From Bacteroidota bacterium (lineage in GTDB: Bacteria > Bacteroidota > Bacteroidia > Bacteroidales > Dysgonomonadaceae), in NCBI GenBank assembly GCA_023388315.1, contig JAEWGM010000010.1, positions 1 to 22,984 on the forward strand: 22,984 nt of DNA. Reading direction: 5' to 3'. A program made the translations under genes and the position numbers. The stretch's first letter is position 1, and each line of letters starts with the position of its first letter. Below the pieces are notes generated by a model that did no database searches, was not told the DNA's origin, and saw only the letters and a list, made by a program, of their open reading frames with translations. This document shows, piece after piece, positions 6,620 to 15,917 of the stretch.

Positions 6620-6997
6620 ATGGCAGACTTAAAAAAATTTGCTGAAGAATTAGTTAACTTAACAGTAAAAGAGGTTAACGAACTTGCTGAAATATTGAAA
6701 ACCGAATACGGTATTGAGCCCGCTGCTGCAGCTGTTGCTGTTGCTGCCGGACCTGCTGCCGGTGCCGAAGCTGCTGCGGAAGAAAAAACATCGTTTGATG
6801 TGATTCTAAAAAGCGCGGGATCAGCCAAATTAGCTGTTGTGAAAGCAGTGAAAGAACTTACAGGCCTTGGCTTGAAAGATGCAAAAGACTTGGTTGACGG
6901 AGCTCCGAGTGAAATTAAAAAAGGTGTAGCAAAAGACGAAGCAGATGCTTTGAAAAAACAACTTGAAGAGGCCGGAGCAGAGGTTGAGCTTAAATAG
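6620..6997 (+). CDS. rplL: 50S ribosomal protein bL12 (L7/L12)
   Basis: bL12 (125 aa) forms the multicopy stalk that recruits and activates the translational GTPases. It has an N-terminal dimerisation helix pair (about 1-35), an alanine-rich flexible hinge (about 36-56), and the C-terminal factor-binding domain with AKLAVVKAVKELTGLGLKDA (about 70-89). Length is normal. An attenuator-like hairpin separates it from rpoB, fitting the higher output of the ribosomal genes relative to polymerase genes known in other bacteria. Confidence 0.97.
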   Translation: MADLKKFAEELVNLTVKEVNELAEILKTEYGIEPAAAAVAVAAGPAAGAEAAAEEKTSFDVILKSAGSAKLAVVKAVKELTGLGLKDAKDLVDGAPSEIKKGVAKDEADALKKQLEEAGAEVELK

Positions 6998-7023
6998 AAA
7001 CATTACCTACAAATAGGTTATTT

Positions 7024-7061
7024 GGTTAGGAATCTTCCCACATGAAGATTCTTAACCTTTT
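7024..7061 (+). terminator. Attenuator-like hairpin between rplL and rpoB
   Basis: A 14-pair stem forms between 7024-7037 (GGTTAGGAATCTTC) and 7044-7057 (GAAGATTCTTAACC), with one G-T wobble and a 6-nt loop, followed by TTTT. The short U-tract suggests partial rather than full termination, as described for the rplL-rpoB gap in E. coli. Confidence 0.7.
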
Positions 7062-7096
7062 GTGTCATTACAAACTAAGTTCAAAAACTCACTTCC

Positions 7097-10000
7097 ATGT
7101 CTCAAAATAACGCCACCCAAAGAATAAATTTCGCGTCAATTAAAAGTCCTTTGGATTTCCCCGATTTTTTGGAAATACAATTAAGGTCATTTCAGGACTT
7201 TCTTCAACTGGACGCACCACCCGAAAGTAGAAAAAATGAAGGATTGTATAAGGTTTTTACGGAAAATTTCCCCATTGCCGATACACGTAACAACTTCGTC
7301 CTTGAGTTTTTAGATTACTTTGTTGATCCACCACGTTACACCATTGAAGAGTGTATAGACAGAGGTTTGACTTATAGCGTTCCGCTAAAAGCCAAACTAT
7401 ACTTGTATTGTACCGACCCCGATCACGAAGACTTCGCGCCTGTAATTCAGGATGTTTACCTCGGCACAATACCGTATATGACGGAGAAAGGAACATTCGT
7501 CATCAATGGAGCCGAACGCGTAATTGTATCGCAATTGCACCGCTCGCCGGGCGTGTTTTTCGGGCAAAGCCTCCACGCAAACGGAACCGTGCTCTACTCG
7601 GCACGTATCATCCCCTTCAAAGGTTCGTGGATTGAGTTTGCTACAGACATCAACAATGTGATGTACGCGTACATCGACCGAAAAAAGAAACTGCCCGTTA
7701 CCACATTGCTTCGCGCTATTGGCTTTGAAAGCGACAAGGATATCCTCGAGATATTCGACTTGGCCGAAGAGGTGAAGGTAAACAAAACAAACCTCAAAAA
7801 AATTGTTGGCCGCAAGTTGGCCGCGCGCGTTCTCAAATCGTGGATGGAAGATTTCGTTGACGAAGATACCGGCGAAGTAACCTCCATTGAGAGAAACGAA
7901 ATTATCATGGAACGTGAAACCGTTCTGGAGCAAGAGCATTTGGACGATATCCTGGAATCGGGCGTGCCATTCATCCTCTTGCACAAAGAAACGACCAACA
8001 CGTCTGATTACTCCATCATATACAACACGTTGCAGAAAGACCCGAGCAATACGGAAATTGATGCAATACGCCACATTTACCGCCAGTTACGAAGCGCCGA
8101 ACCTGCCGATGATGCCAGCGCGCGCGACGTAATAAACAACCTTTTCTTCTCGGAGAAAAGATACGATTTGGGCGATGTGGGCCGTTACAGAATAAACAAA
8201 AAACTGAATCTCGACATCGATGTAGATGTACGTGTCCTCACCAAAGAAGACATTATTGAGATTATTAAATATCTTATCGAACTCGTGAACTCTAAGGCCG
8301 TGGTGGACGACATTGACCACCTCAGCAACAGGCGCGTACGTACGGTAGGAGAACAATTATATACGCAATTTGGCGTTGGGCTGAACCGCATGGCACGCAT
8401 CATTCGCGAAAGAATGAACGTGCGCGACAACGAAGTATTTACACCGATAGACTTGATTAACGCGAAAACCATTTCGTCGGTTATCAACACCTTCTTCGGA
8501 ACCAACGCTTTGTCGCAGTTTATGGACCAAACCAACCCGTTGGCCGAAATCACACACAAACGCCGTCTCTCGGCGCTCGGCCCCGGTGGACTATCGCGCG
8601 AACGCGCAGGGTTTGAAGTCCGCGACGTTCACTACACCCACTACGGACGTCTTTGCCCCATTGAAACGCCGGAAGGGCCCAACATTGGGTTGATCTCGTC
8701 TTTGTGCGTGTATGCGAAAATTAACGACCTCGGATTTATTGAAACGCCCTACCGCAAAGTAGAAAATGGCGTGGTAAACATCAATAACAACGAAGTTATT
8801 TATTTAGCCGCCGAGGAAGAAGAAGAACTTATGATTGCGCAAGGCAACGCGCCGTTAGACGATGAAGGAAACTTCATTAACAACCGCGTAAAAGCCCGTC
8901 AGGAAGCCGATTATCCGGTGATTGAGCCCGGCGAAGTGGATTTAATGGACGTTTCGCCCATGCAAATCGCTTCCATCGCGGCATCGCTCATCCCATTCCT
9001 TGAGCACGACGATGCGAACCGCGCCTTGATGGGATCGAACATGATGCGCCAGGCCGTGCCCTTGATGACAACCGAAGCTCCCATTGTGGGTACCGGTATT
9101 GAAGGTCAACTCATTCACGATTCGCGCACGCAAATCATGGCCGAAAACGACGGCGAAGTAACCTACGTTGACGCCAACACCATCAAAATTAAATACAACC
9201 GTACCGAAGAGGAAGAATTTACAACTTTCGACGAGGCTACAAAAACGTATAACATCCCCAAATTCCGCAAAACCAACCAAAACACCACCATCGACTTGCG
9301 CCCTGTGTGCAAAGTGGGACAAAAGGTGAAAGCGGGCGAAATCCTCACCGAAGGATACGCTACCGAAAACGGCGAATTGGCTCTCGGAAAGAACCTGAAA
9401 GTGGCGTTTATGCCGTGGAAAGGATACAACTTTGAGGATGCTATCGTGCTGAGCGAAAGATTGGTAAGCGATGACGTATTCACCTCGGTGCACGTGGAAG
9501 AATTCGCGCTTGAAGTGCGCGAAACCAAACGCGGACTGGAAGAACTCACATCGGACATCCCCAACGTGAGCGAAGACGCCACCAAAGATTTGGACGAGAG
9601 AGGAATCGTTCGCGTGGGCGCACGCATTCAACCGGGTGATATTTTGATTGGTAAAATCACGCCCAAAGGCGAGTCCGACCCGTCGCCCGAAGAAAAACTG
9701 CTGCGCGCTATTTTCGGTGACAAAGCAGGTGACGTGAAAGATGCTTCGTTAAAAGCTTCGCCCTCGTTGAAAGGAGTGGTTATCAACACCAACCTTTTCT
9801 CGAAAGCAGCCAAAAAAGGCAAAACAAAATTGTCGAACAAAGCATTGCTTCCCAAACTCGATGAAGAGTACGAAACCAAACTGGAAGAACTCAAGAAAGT
9901 GCTCATTGAAAAGCTGTTGGTGCTCACCGAGGGCAAAACATCGGCCGGTGTAAAAGACTACACCAATATGGACGTTGTTCCCAAAGGAGCCAAGTTTACG

Positions 10001-10909
10001 GCAAAAGTGCTTTCAGACATCGATTTTGAATCCATTCAGTTGAGCAAATGGACATCCGACGCGCACAAGAACACCCTCATTCGCGCCACGGTAATCAACT
10101 ATTTGAGACGCTACAAAGAACTGGACGCGGAATTGAAACGCAAGCGTTTTGATTTAACCATCGGCGACGAGCTTCCTTCGGGAATTATGCAAATCGCAAA
10201 AGTGTACGTGGCCAAAAAACGCAAAATTCAGGTAGGTGACAAAATGGCGGGACGCCACGGAAACAAAGGGATTGTTTCCAGAATTGTGCGTCAAGAAGAC
10301 ATGCCGTTCTTGGCCGACGGAACACCGGTTGACATTGTGCTGAACCCGCTGGGCGTGCCTTCGCGTATGAACCTAGGGCAGATTTTTGAAACCGTGCTCG
10401 GATGGGCAGGAAATAACCTCGACATTCGTTTCGCGACGCCCATTTTCGATGGTGCCTCGCTCGACGATTTGAACACATGGACCGAAAAAGCGGGAATCCC
10501 AAGCTACGGAAAAACGTACCTATACGATGGCGGAACCGGCGACCGATTCGACCAACCCGCAACCGTGGGAATCATCTATATGCTGAAACTTGGACACATG
10601 GTGGAAGACAAAATGCACGCCCGTTCCATTGGCCCGTACTCACTCATTACGCAACAGCCGTTGGGTGGTAAAGCGCAATTCGGAGGACAGCGTTTTGGAG
10701 AGATGGAGGTTTGGGCGCTCGAAGCATTCGGTGCGGCGCACATCCTGCAAGAAATCCTCACCATTAAGTCCGACGACGTCATTGGCCGCTCCAAAGCGTA
10801 CGAGTCCATCGTGAAAGGCGAGTCCATGCCACAGGCGGGAATCCCCGAGTCGTTGAACGTGTTGCTGCACGAACTCAAAGGTTTAGGGTTGAACGTATCG
10901 CTCGACTAA
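7097..10909 (+). CDS. rpoB: DNA-directed RNA polymerase subunit beta
   Basis: The beta subunit (1270 aa) forms half of the catalytic cleft of RNA polymerase and carries the rifampicin pocket. The fork/rifampicin region LSQFMDQTNPLAEITHKRR is visible, with D477, H487 and S492 at the positions of E. coli D516, H526 and S531, all in the drug-sensitive state. Other landmarks are PIETPEGPNIGL just after it, the KVYVAKKRKIQVGDKMAGRH block near residue 1040, and the C-terminal GGQRFGEMEVWALEAFGAAH that contacts beta'. Length is typical for Bacteroidota. It is 99 nt from rplL and 99 nt from rpoC. Confidence 0.99.
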   Translation: MSQNNATQRINFASIKSPLDFPDFLEIQLRSFQDFLQLDAPPESRKNEGLYKVFTENFPIADTRNNFVLEFLDYFVDPPRYTIEECIDRGLTYSVPLKAKLYLYCTDPDHEDFAPVIQDVYLGTIPYMTEKGTFVINGAERVIVSQLHRSPGVFFGQSLHANGTVLYSARIIPFKGSWIEFATDINNVMYAYIDRKKKLPVTTLLRAIGFESDKDILEIFDLAEEVKVNKTNLKKIVGRKLAARVLKSWMEDFVDEDTGEVTSIERNEIIMERETVLEQEHLDDILESGVPFILLHKETTNTSDYSIIYNTLQKDPSNTEIDAIRHIYRQLRSAEPADDASARDVINNLFFSEKRYDLGDVGRYRINKKLNLDIDVDVRVLTKEDIIEIIKYLIELVNSKAVVDDIDHLSNRRVRTVGEQLYTQFGVGLNRMARIIRERMNVRDNEVFTPIDLINAKTISSVINTFFGTNALSQFMDQTNPLAEITHKRRLSALGPGGLSRERAGFEVRDVHYTHYGRLCPIETPEGPNIGLISSLCVYAKINDLGFIETPYRKVENGVVNINNNEVIYLAAEEEEELMIAQGNAPLDDEGNFINNRVKARQEADYPVIEPGEVDLMDVSPMQIASIAASLIPFLEHDDANRALMGSNMMRQAVPLMTTEAPIVGTGIEGQLIHDSRTQIMAENDGEVTYVDANTIKIKYNRTEEEEFTTFDEATKTYNIPKFRKTNQNTTIDLRPVCKVGQKVKAGEILTEGYATENGELALGKNLKVAFMPWKGYNFEDAIVLSERLVSDDVFTSVHVEEFALEVRETKRGLEELTSDIPNVSEDATKDLDERGIVRVGARIQPGDILIGKITPKGESDPSPEEKLLRAIFGDKAGDVKDASLKASPSLKGVVINTNLFSKAAKKGKTKLSNKALLPKLDEEYETKLEELKKVLIEKLLVLTEGKTSAGVKDYTNMDVVPKGAKFTAKVLSDIDFESIQLSKWTSDAHKNTLIRATVINYLRRYKELDAELKRKRFDLTIGDELPSGIMQIAKVYVAKKRKIQVGDKMAGRHGNKGIVSRIVRQEDMPFLADGTPVDIVLNPLGVPSRMNLGQIFETVLGWAGNNLDIRFATPIFDGASLDDLNTWTEKAGIPSYGKTYLYDGGTGDRFDQPATVGIIYMLKLGHMVEDKMHARSIGPYSLITQQPLGGKAQFGGQRFGEMEVWALEAFGAAHILQEILTIKSDDVIGRSKAYESIVKGESMPQAGIPESLNVLLHELKGLGLNVSLD

Positions 10910-10920
10910 CTATCATACTC

Positions 10921-10964
10921 TCAATGTGTCAAAACGCGCGATAAAAGGCGCGACGACACATTGA
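10921..10964 (+). other. Long hairpin between rpoB and rpoC
   Basis: A perfect 10-bp outer stem TCAATGTGTC (10921-10930) / GACACATTGA (10955-10964) encloses an inner CGCGC (10935-10939) / GCGCG (10948-10952) stem. There is no T-run after it, so it is not a standard terminator; an RNase processing site or mRNA-stability element between the two polymerase genes is the most likely reading. Confidence 0.65.
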
Positions 10965-11008
10965 ACGATTAATATTAAATACAATAACTCTTTATACACA
11001 AGGAATAT

Positions 11009-14000
11009 ATGGCATTTAGAAAAGACAATAAAATAAAGAGTAACTTTTCAAAAATTACCATTGGGTTGGCATCGCCGGAACTGATTCTCGAAAATTCTTT
11101 CGGAGAAGTGTTAAAACCCGAAACCATAAACTACCGTACCTATAAACCGGAACGCGACGGTTTATTCTGCGAACGTATTTTCGGCCCTGTAAAAGACTAT
11201 GAGTGTCATTGCGGAAAATACAAAAGAATCAGGTACAAAGGCATTATTTGCGACCGATGCGGTGTGGAAGTGACCGAGAAAAAAGTGCGTCGTGAACGCA
11301 CCGGACACATTCACTTGGTAGTTCCTGTGGCACATATTTGGTATTTCAGATCGTTGCCAAACAAAATAGGTTATCTGCTGGGCATTCCTACAAAAAAATT
11401 GGACACCATTATCTACTACGAACGATATGTGGTTATCCAACCGGGTGTTTTGGAAGACAAGGTGGCGGAAAAAGATTTGCTCACCGAAGACGAATACCTG
11501 GATTTGCTGGAAACGCTTCCCAAAGACAACCAATTGCTGGAAGATTCAGACCCCAACAAGTTTATCGCGAAAATGGGAGCCGAAGCGCTTCTTGACTTGT
11601 TGGAGCGCATGAACTTAGACAAACTGGCCAACCAATTGCGCCACCGCGCCAGCACCGACACGTCGCAACAGCGCAAGAACGAAGCGTTGAAACAACTCAA
11701 CGTGGTGGAAGCTTTCCGCGCGTCGAAAAACATCAACAAGCCGGAGTGGATGATTATGAAAGTAATCCCCGTTATTCCACCCGATCTTCGTCCGTTGGTT
11801 CCGCTGGATGGTGGCCGCTTTGCCACGTCGGACCTCAACGATTTGTACCGCCGCGTTATCATCCGCAACAACCGGTTGAAGCGCTTAATCGATATTAAAG
11901 CGCCCGATGTGATTTTGCGCAACGAAAAACGTATGTTGCAGGAGGCTGTGGACTCGCTGTTCGACAACTCACGCAAATCGAGCGCCATAAAAACGGAATC
12001 AAACCGTCCGTTGAAATCGCTTTCCGACAGCTTGAAAGGAAAACAAGGACGTTTCCGTCAAAACCTGTTGGGTAAACGTGTTGACTATTCAGCCCGTTCC
12101 GTTATCGTGGTGGGCCCGGAATTGAAAATGCACGAATGCGGTATTCCCAAAGACATGGCCGCGGAATTGTACAAACCATTCATCATCCGCAAACTCATTG
12201 AAAGAGGAATTGTGAAAACGGTGAAGTCGGCAAAGAAAATTGTTGACAGAAAAGAACCCGTTGTGTATGATATTTTGGAATATGTGATGAAAGGGCACCC
12301 CGTTCTGCTGAACCGCGCCCCCACCCTTCACCGTTTGGGTATTCAGGCGTTTCAGCCGAAATTGATTGAGGGTAAAGCCATTCAGTTGCACCCGCTATCG
12401 TGTACGGCATTTAACGCCGACTTCGACGGTGACCAAATGGCGGTGCACTTGCCGTTGGGCAACGAAGCCATTTTGGAAGCCCAATTGCTGATGCTTGCAT
12501 CGCACAACATCCTCAACCCCGCTAATGGTGCACCCATTACGGTTCCGTCGCAAGATATGGTGCTCGGTTTGTATTACATCACCAAAATACGCCCGGGCGC
12601 GAAAGGCGAAGGCATGACGTTCTACGGCGAGGAAGAAGCCATCATCGCTTACAACGAGAAAAAAGTGGACATTCACGCTTTAGTGAAAGTGATTGTGGAT
12701 GATATTGACGAAAACGGCAATCCCATCCGCAAAATGCACGAAACCAGCGTTGGGCGTGTGATCACCAACGAGTACATCCCCAAAGAAGTGGGATACATCA
12801 ACGAATTGCTTTCAAAGAAATCGTTACGCGATATCATTGGAAAAGTAATTAAAACGTGTGGTGTTGCCCGCACAGCACAATATTTGGACGATATTAAAGA
12901 CCTTGGCTACAACATGGCCTTCAGGGGCGGTTTGTCGTTCAACTTGGAAGATGTGATTATCCCCGCCGAAAAAGAAACGCTTATTCAGCAGGGATACAGC
13001 GAAGTGGAGCAAATTATGGATAACTACAATATGGGTTTCATTACCTATAACGAACGTTACAACCAAATTATCGACACTTGGACGCACATCAACTCCAAAC
13101 TTTCAAATATTTTGATGAAGCAACTGGCCGAAGACGACCAAGGTTTCAACTCGGTATATATGATGCTCGATTCCGGCGCTCGTGGTTCTAAAGAACAGAT
13201 TCGTCAGCTCTCCGGTATGCGTGGATTGATGGCGAAACCCCAAAAGAGCGGTGCCGAAGGAGCACAAATTATTGAAAACCCCATTCTTTCTAACTTTAAA
13301 GAAGGATTGTCGGTGTTGGAATACTTTATCTCCACGCACGGTGCCCGTAAAGGTTTGGCCGACACGGCATTGAAAACGGCCGACGCGGGGTATCTTACCC
13401 GTCGTTTGGTGGACGTTTCGCAAGACGTCATCATCAATGAGGAAGACTGCGGCACGTTGCGCGGATTGGCAGCCACTGCCATTAAAAACAACGACGAAGT
13501 TATCGCGTCGCTCTACGAACGCATCCTCGGACGTGTTTCCGTGCACGATGTGCAACACCCCAACACGGGCGAAGTATTGGTAAACTCGGGAGAGGAAATT
13601 ACCGAAGAAATTGCCGCTAAAATTGAGCAGTCGCCCATCGAACGGGTGGAAATCCGCTCGGTACTCACGTGCGAATCGCCGCACGGCGTTTGCGCCAAAT
13701 GTTACGGCCGAAACTTGGCTACCGGAAGAATGGTTCAAAAAGGAGAATCGGTGGGGGTTATCGCCGCTCAATCCATCGGGGAGCCGGGTACACAGCTTAC
13801 GTTGCGTACGTTCCACGTGGGAGGTATCGCTTCGAACATTGCCGCCGAAAACGCCATCGTTACCAAATACGACGGTGTGCTGGAGTTTGACGAGCTGCGC
13901 TACGTGGAAACCACCGACGCGGATGGCAAACCCTATAAAGTGGTAGTGAGCCGCTTGGTGGAAATGCGCATCGTTGACCCCAACACAAAAATTATCTTGC

Positions 14001-15292
14001 TCTCGCACAATATTCCTTACGGATCGAAACTCTATTTCACCGAAGGCGACAAAGTGCAAAAAGGCGATTTAATTTGCGAGTGGGACCCGTTCAACGCGGT
14101 AATTATTTCGGAAGCTACCGGACAAATCAAGTTCGAGAACTTTACAGAAAACCTCACTTACAAAGTGGAGTCTGACGAGCAAACCGGCCTCAAAGAGAAA
14201 GTGATTGTGGAATCGCGCGATAAAACAAAAGCGCCGTCGGCACACATCGTGAATACCGATGACGATATTTTGCGCACCTACACCCTACCCCTTGGCGCCC
14301 ACATTGTGAAAAACGAGGGCGATGAAATTAAAGCGGGCGATGTGCTGGTGAAAATTCCGCGCGCCGTGGGTAAAGCCGGTGACATTACCGGTGGTTTACC
14401 ACGTGTAACGGAGTTGTTTGAAGCCCGTAACCCGTCGAATCCCGCTGTAGTTTCTGAAATTGACGGTGAGGTTTCTTTCGGAAAAATCAAGCGTGGTAAC
14501 CAGGAAATTTCGGTAACCTCCAAAACAGGTGAAACCAAAAAGTATATGGTGCCGCTTTCCAAACAAATATTGGTGCAGGAGAACGACTTTGTGCGTGCCG
14601 GAATGCCGTTGTCCGACGGGGCCATCACGCCATCTGACATCCTTGCCATTATGGGGCCCACCGCCGTTCAGGAATACATTGTGAACGAAGTGCAAGATGT
14701 GTATCGTTTGCAAGGGGTGAAGATCAACGATAAACACTTCGAGGTAATTGTGCGTCAAATGATGCGCAAGGTAGAAGTGGTGGATCCGGGAGATACCCGT
14801 TTCTTGGAACAGCAATTGGTGGACAAAAACGAAATGATGGAAGAAAACGACCGCATTTGGGGCAAGAAGGTGATTATGGATGCCGGTGACTCACAAGTGT
14901 TTGAACCGGGACAAATTGTTACCGTGCGTAAATTGCGCGATGAAAACAGCTCCCTCAAACGCCGCGACCTCAAACTGGTGGAAGCCCGCGATGCCGTTCC
15001 CGCAACTGCCAACCAGGTGCTTCAGGGAATTACGCGCGCCGCGCTGCAAACAACCAGCTTTATGTCGGCCGCATCGTTCCAGGAAACCACCAAGGTGTTG
15101 AACGACGCCGCCATTAACGGCAAAGTGGATACGCTGGAAGGCTTGAAAGAAAACGTAATTTGCGGACACCTCATTCCTGCCGGAACCGGCCAACGCGAAT
15201 TCGACAAGCTGGTGGTGGGTTCACGAGAAGATTTCGAGAAGTTGAACGCCAACAAACGTTCCAACCTTTTCCAAGAGGTAGAGGAAGAATAA
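11009..15292 (+). CDS. rpoC: DNA-directed RNA polymerase subunit beta'
   Basis: The beta' subunit (1427 aa) carries the catalytic magnesium. The active-site loop NADFDGDQM has its aspartates at D471, D473 and D475. The N-terminal zinc site is C66, C68, C81 and C84 (CHCGKY...CDRCG), and the second zinc site is C814, C888, C895 and C898. The trigger-loop region GESVGVIAAQSIGEPGTQLTLRTFH follows the second site. Length is normal for the phylum. It ends the long transcription unit, which is closed by the terminator at 15319-15356. Confidence 0.99.
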   Translation: MAFRKDNKIKSNFSKITIGLASPELILENSFGEVLKPETINYRTYKPERDGLFCERIFGPVKDYECHCGKYKRIRYKGIICDRCGVEVTEKKVRRERTGHIHLVVPVAHIWYFRSLPNKIGYLLGIPTKKLDTIIYYERYVVIQPGVLEDKVAEKDLLTEDEYLDLLETLPKDNQLLEDSDPNKFIAKMGAEALLDLLERMNLDKLANQLRHRASTDTSQQRKNEALKQLNVVEAFRASKNINKPEWMIMKVIPVIPPDLRPLVPLDGGRFATSDLNDLYRRVIIRNNRLKRLIDIKAPDVILRNEKRMLQEAVDSLFDNSRKSSAIKTESNRPLKSLSDSLKGKQGRFRQNLLGKRVDYSARSVIVVGPELKMHECGIPKDMAAELYKPFIIRKLIERGIVKTVKSAKKIVDRKEPVVYDILEYVMKGHPVLLNRAPTLHRLGIQAFQPKLIEGKAIQLHPLSCTAFNADFDGDQMAVHLPLGNEAILEAQLLMLASHNILNPANGAPITVPSQDMVLGLYYITKIRPGAKGEGMTFYGEEEAIIAYNEKKVDIHALVKVIVDDIDENGNPIRKMHETSVGRVITNEYIPKEVGYINELLSKKSLRDIIGKVIKTCGVARTAQYLDDIKDLGYNMAFRGGLSFNLEDVIIPAEKETLIQQGYSEVEQIMDNYNMGFITYNERYNQIIDTWTHINSKLSNILMKQLAEDDQGFNSVYMMLDSGARGSKEQIRQLSGMRGLMAKPQKSGAEGAQIIENPILSNFKEGLSVLEYFISTHGARKGLADTALKTADAGYLTRRLVDVSQDVIINEEDCGTLRGLAATAIKNNDEVIASLYERILGRVSVHDVQHPNTGEVLVNSGEEITEEIAAKIEQSPIERVEIRSVLTCESPHGVCAKCYGRNLATGRMVQKGESVGVIAAQSIGEPGTQLTLRTFHVGGIASNIAAENAIVTKYDGVLEFDELRYVETTDADGKPYKVVVSRLVEMRIVDPNTKIILLSHNIPYGSKLYFTEGDKVQKGDLICEWDPFNAVIISEATGQIKFENFTENLTYKVESDEQTGLKEKVIVESRDKTKAPSAHIVNTDDDILRTYTLPLGAHIVKNEGDEIKAGDVLVKIPRAVGKAGDITGGLPRVTELFEARNPSNPAVVSEIDGEVSFGKIKRGNQEISVTSKTGETKKYMVPLSKQILVQENDFVRAGMPLSDGAITPSDILAIMGPTAVQEYIVNEVQDVYRLQGVKINDKHFEVIVRQMMRKVEVVDPGDTRFLEQQLVDKNEMMEENDRIWGKKVIMDAGDSQVFEPGQIVTVRKLRDENSSLKRRDLKLVEARDAVPATANQVLQGITRAALQTTSFMSAASFQETTKVLNDAAINGKVDTLEGLKENVICGHLIPAGTGQREFDKLVVGSREDFEKLNANKRSNLFQEVEEE

Positions 15293-15318
15293 GAAACGTT
15301 TCGTTTTAAATGATAGGT

Positions 15319-15356
15319 AAAAAGCTGCACGGATTAATTTCCGGTGCAGCTTTTTT
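15319..15356 (+). terminator. Rho-independent terminator after rpoC
   Basis: AAAAGCTGCAC and GTGCAGCTTTT form a strong GC-containing stem; a T-run (15351-15356) completes the downstream arm and tail. It lies about 30 nt after the rpoC stop and is the clearest intrinsic terminator in the window. Confidence 0.88.
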
Positions 15357-15432
15357 GTTTGGCTATTTGCTGCCGCGCAAATCCTTTTGTGAGGTGATTG
15401 CACACGTATAGCACTGATTTAAAGCTAGTTAT

Positions 15433-15840
15433 CAACCACAGATTACACGAATTGGCACGAACAATGTCAATTTCATTCGTGGATATTTGTGTCATTCATG
15501 GCGGTATTTTTAGTGGAGCGGGGAAATATTATCTCGCCTTTTCAAGGCTTGTTTTTGGGGGTGTATCTTTACCCAACGTTGCACGTTGGGCTGAAATAAG
15601 CGAGCCTTTCAGGCTCTTGATTCCAGGGTGCTATACCGCAATGTAGGGCGCTGCCCTATGCTTTTCTCCAACGCCACGTTGTGGCTTTCTTACCGATGCC
15701 AAAACGAGGTTTTCTTAAAAACGAGATTTTCGTTTAACCATTTCACACCCCGCCCGAATGGGCGGCATTTTCATAACCTTAGGCGATTTATTCGCCTGAG
15801 GTCAAAGCGACCACTCTATCTCCGCCCGAAGTGGCGAGAC
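15433..15840. repeat. Multi-hairpin intergenic module, copy 1
   Basis: A gene-free module of about 408 bp repeated downstream at 15918-16340. It opens with an imperfect inverted repeat built from CACGAATTGGCACGAA-like units, then carries a string of small hairpins: GCCTT-ttc-AAGGC (15536-15548), CCCAACGT-tgc-ACGTTGGG (15572-15590), GAGCCT-ttc-AGGCTC (15602-15616), TAGGGC-gct-GCCCTA (15644-15658), GCCAC-gtt-GTGGC (15673-15685), CCGCCC-gaat-GGGCGG (15750-15765) and a 10-pair stem at 15777-15801. Short open frames inside it are not credible genes. Such palindrome-rich elements are common between Bacteroidota genes; their role is not established. Confidence 0.75.
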
Positions 15841-15917
15841 TATATCAGTATCTGCAAAAATCGGTCATATCCGTGTCATCTGTGTACTCAATGAATTGGT
15901 TGAGACACAAAAAATTC
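15841..15917. other. Spacer between the two multi-hairpin modules
   Basis: 77 bp with no gene. It includes a stretch reading TCATATCCGTGTCATCTGTG at 15865-15884, similar in flavour to short intergenic repeats in this phylum, and a TGAATTGGTTGAGAC segment. Nothing else is recognised. Confidence 0.4.

Noticed and set aside
8489..8575. Rifampicin-resistance change in rpoB
   Set aside because: The key residues at the D516, H526 and S531 positions are all of the sensitive type.
13103..14059. 318-codon minus-strand open frame
   Set aside because: It lies wholly antisense to conserved rpoC sequence and has the histidine/phenylalanine-rich look of a shadow frame.
15398..15894. Two overlapping short plus-strand open frames downstream of rpoC
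   Set aside because: They lie in the palindromic repeat module, have odd composition, and match no family; repetition explains the open frames.
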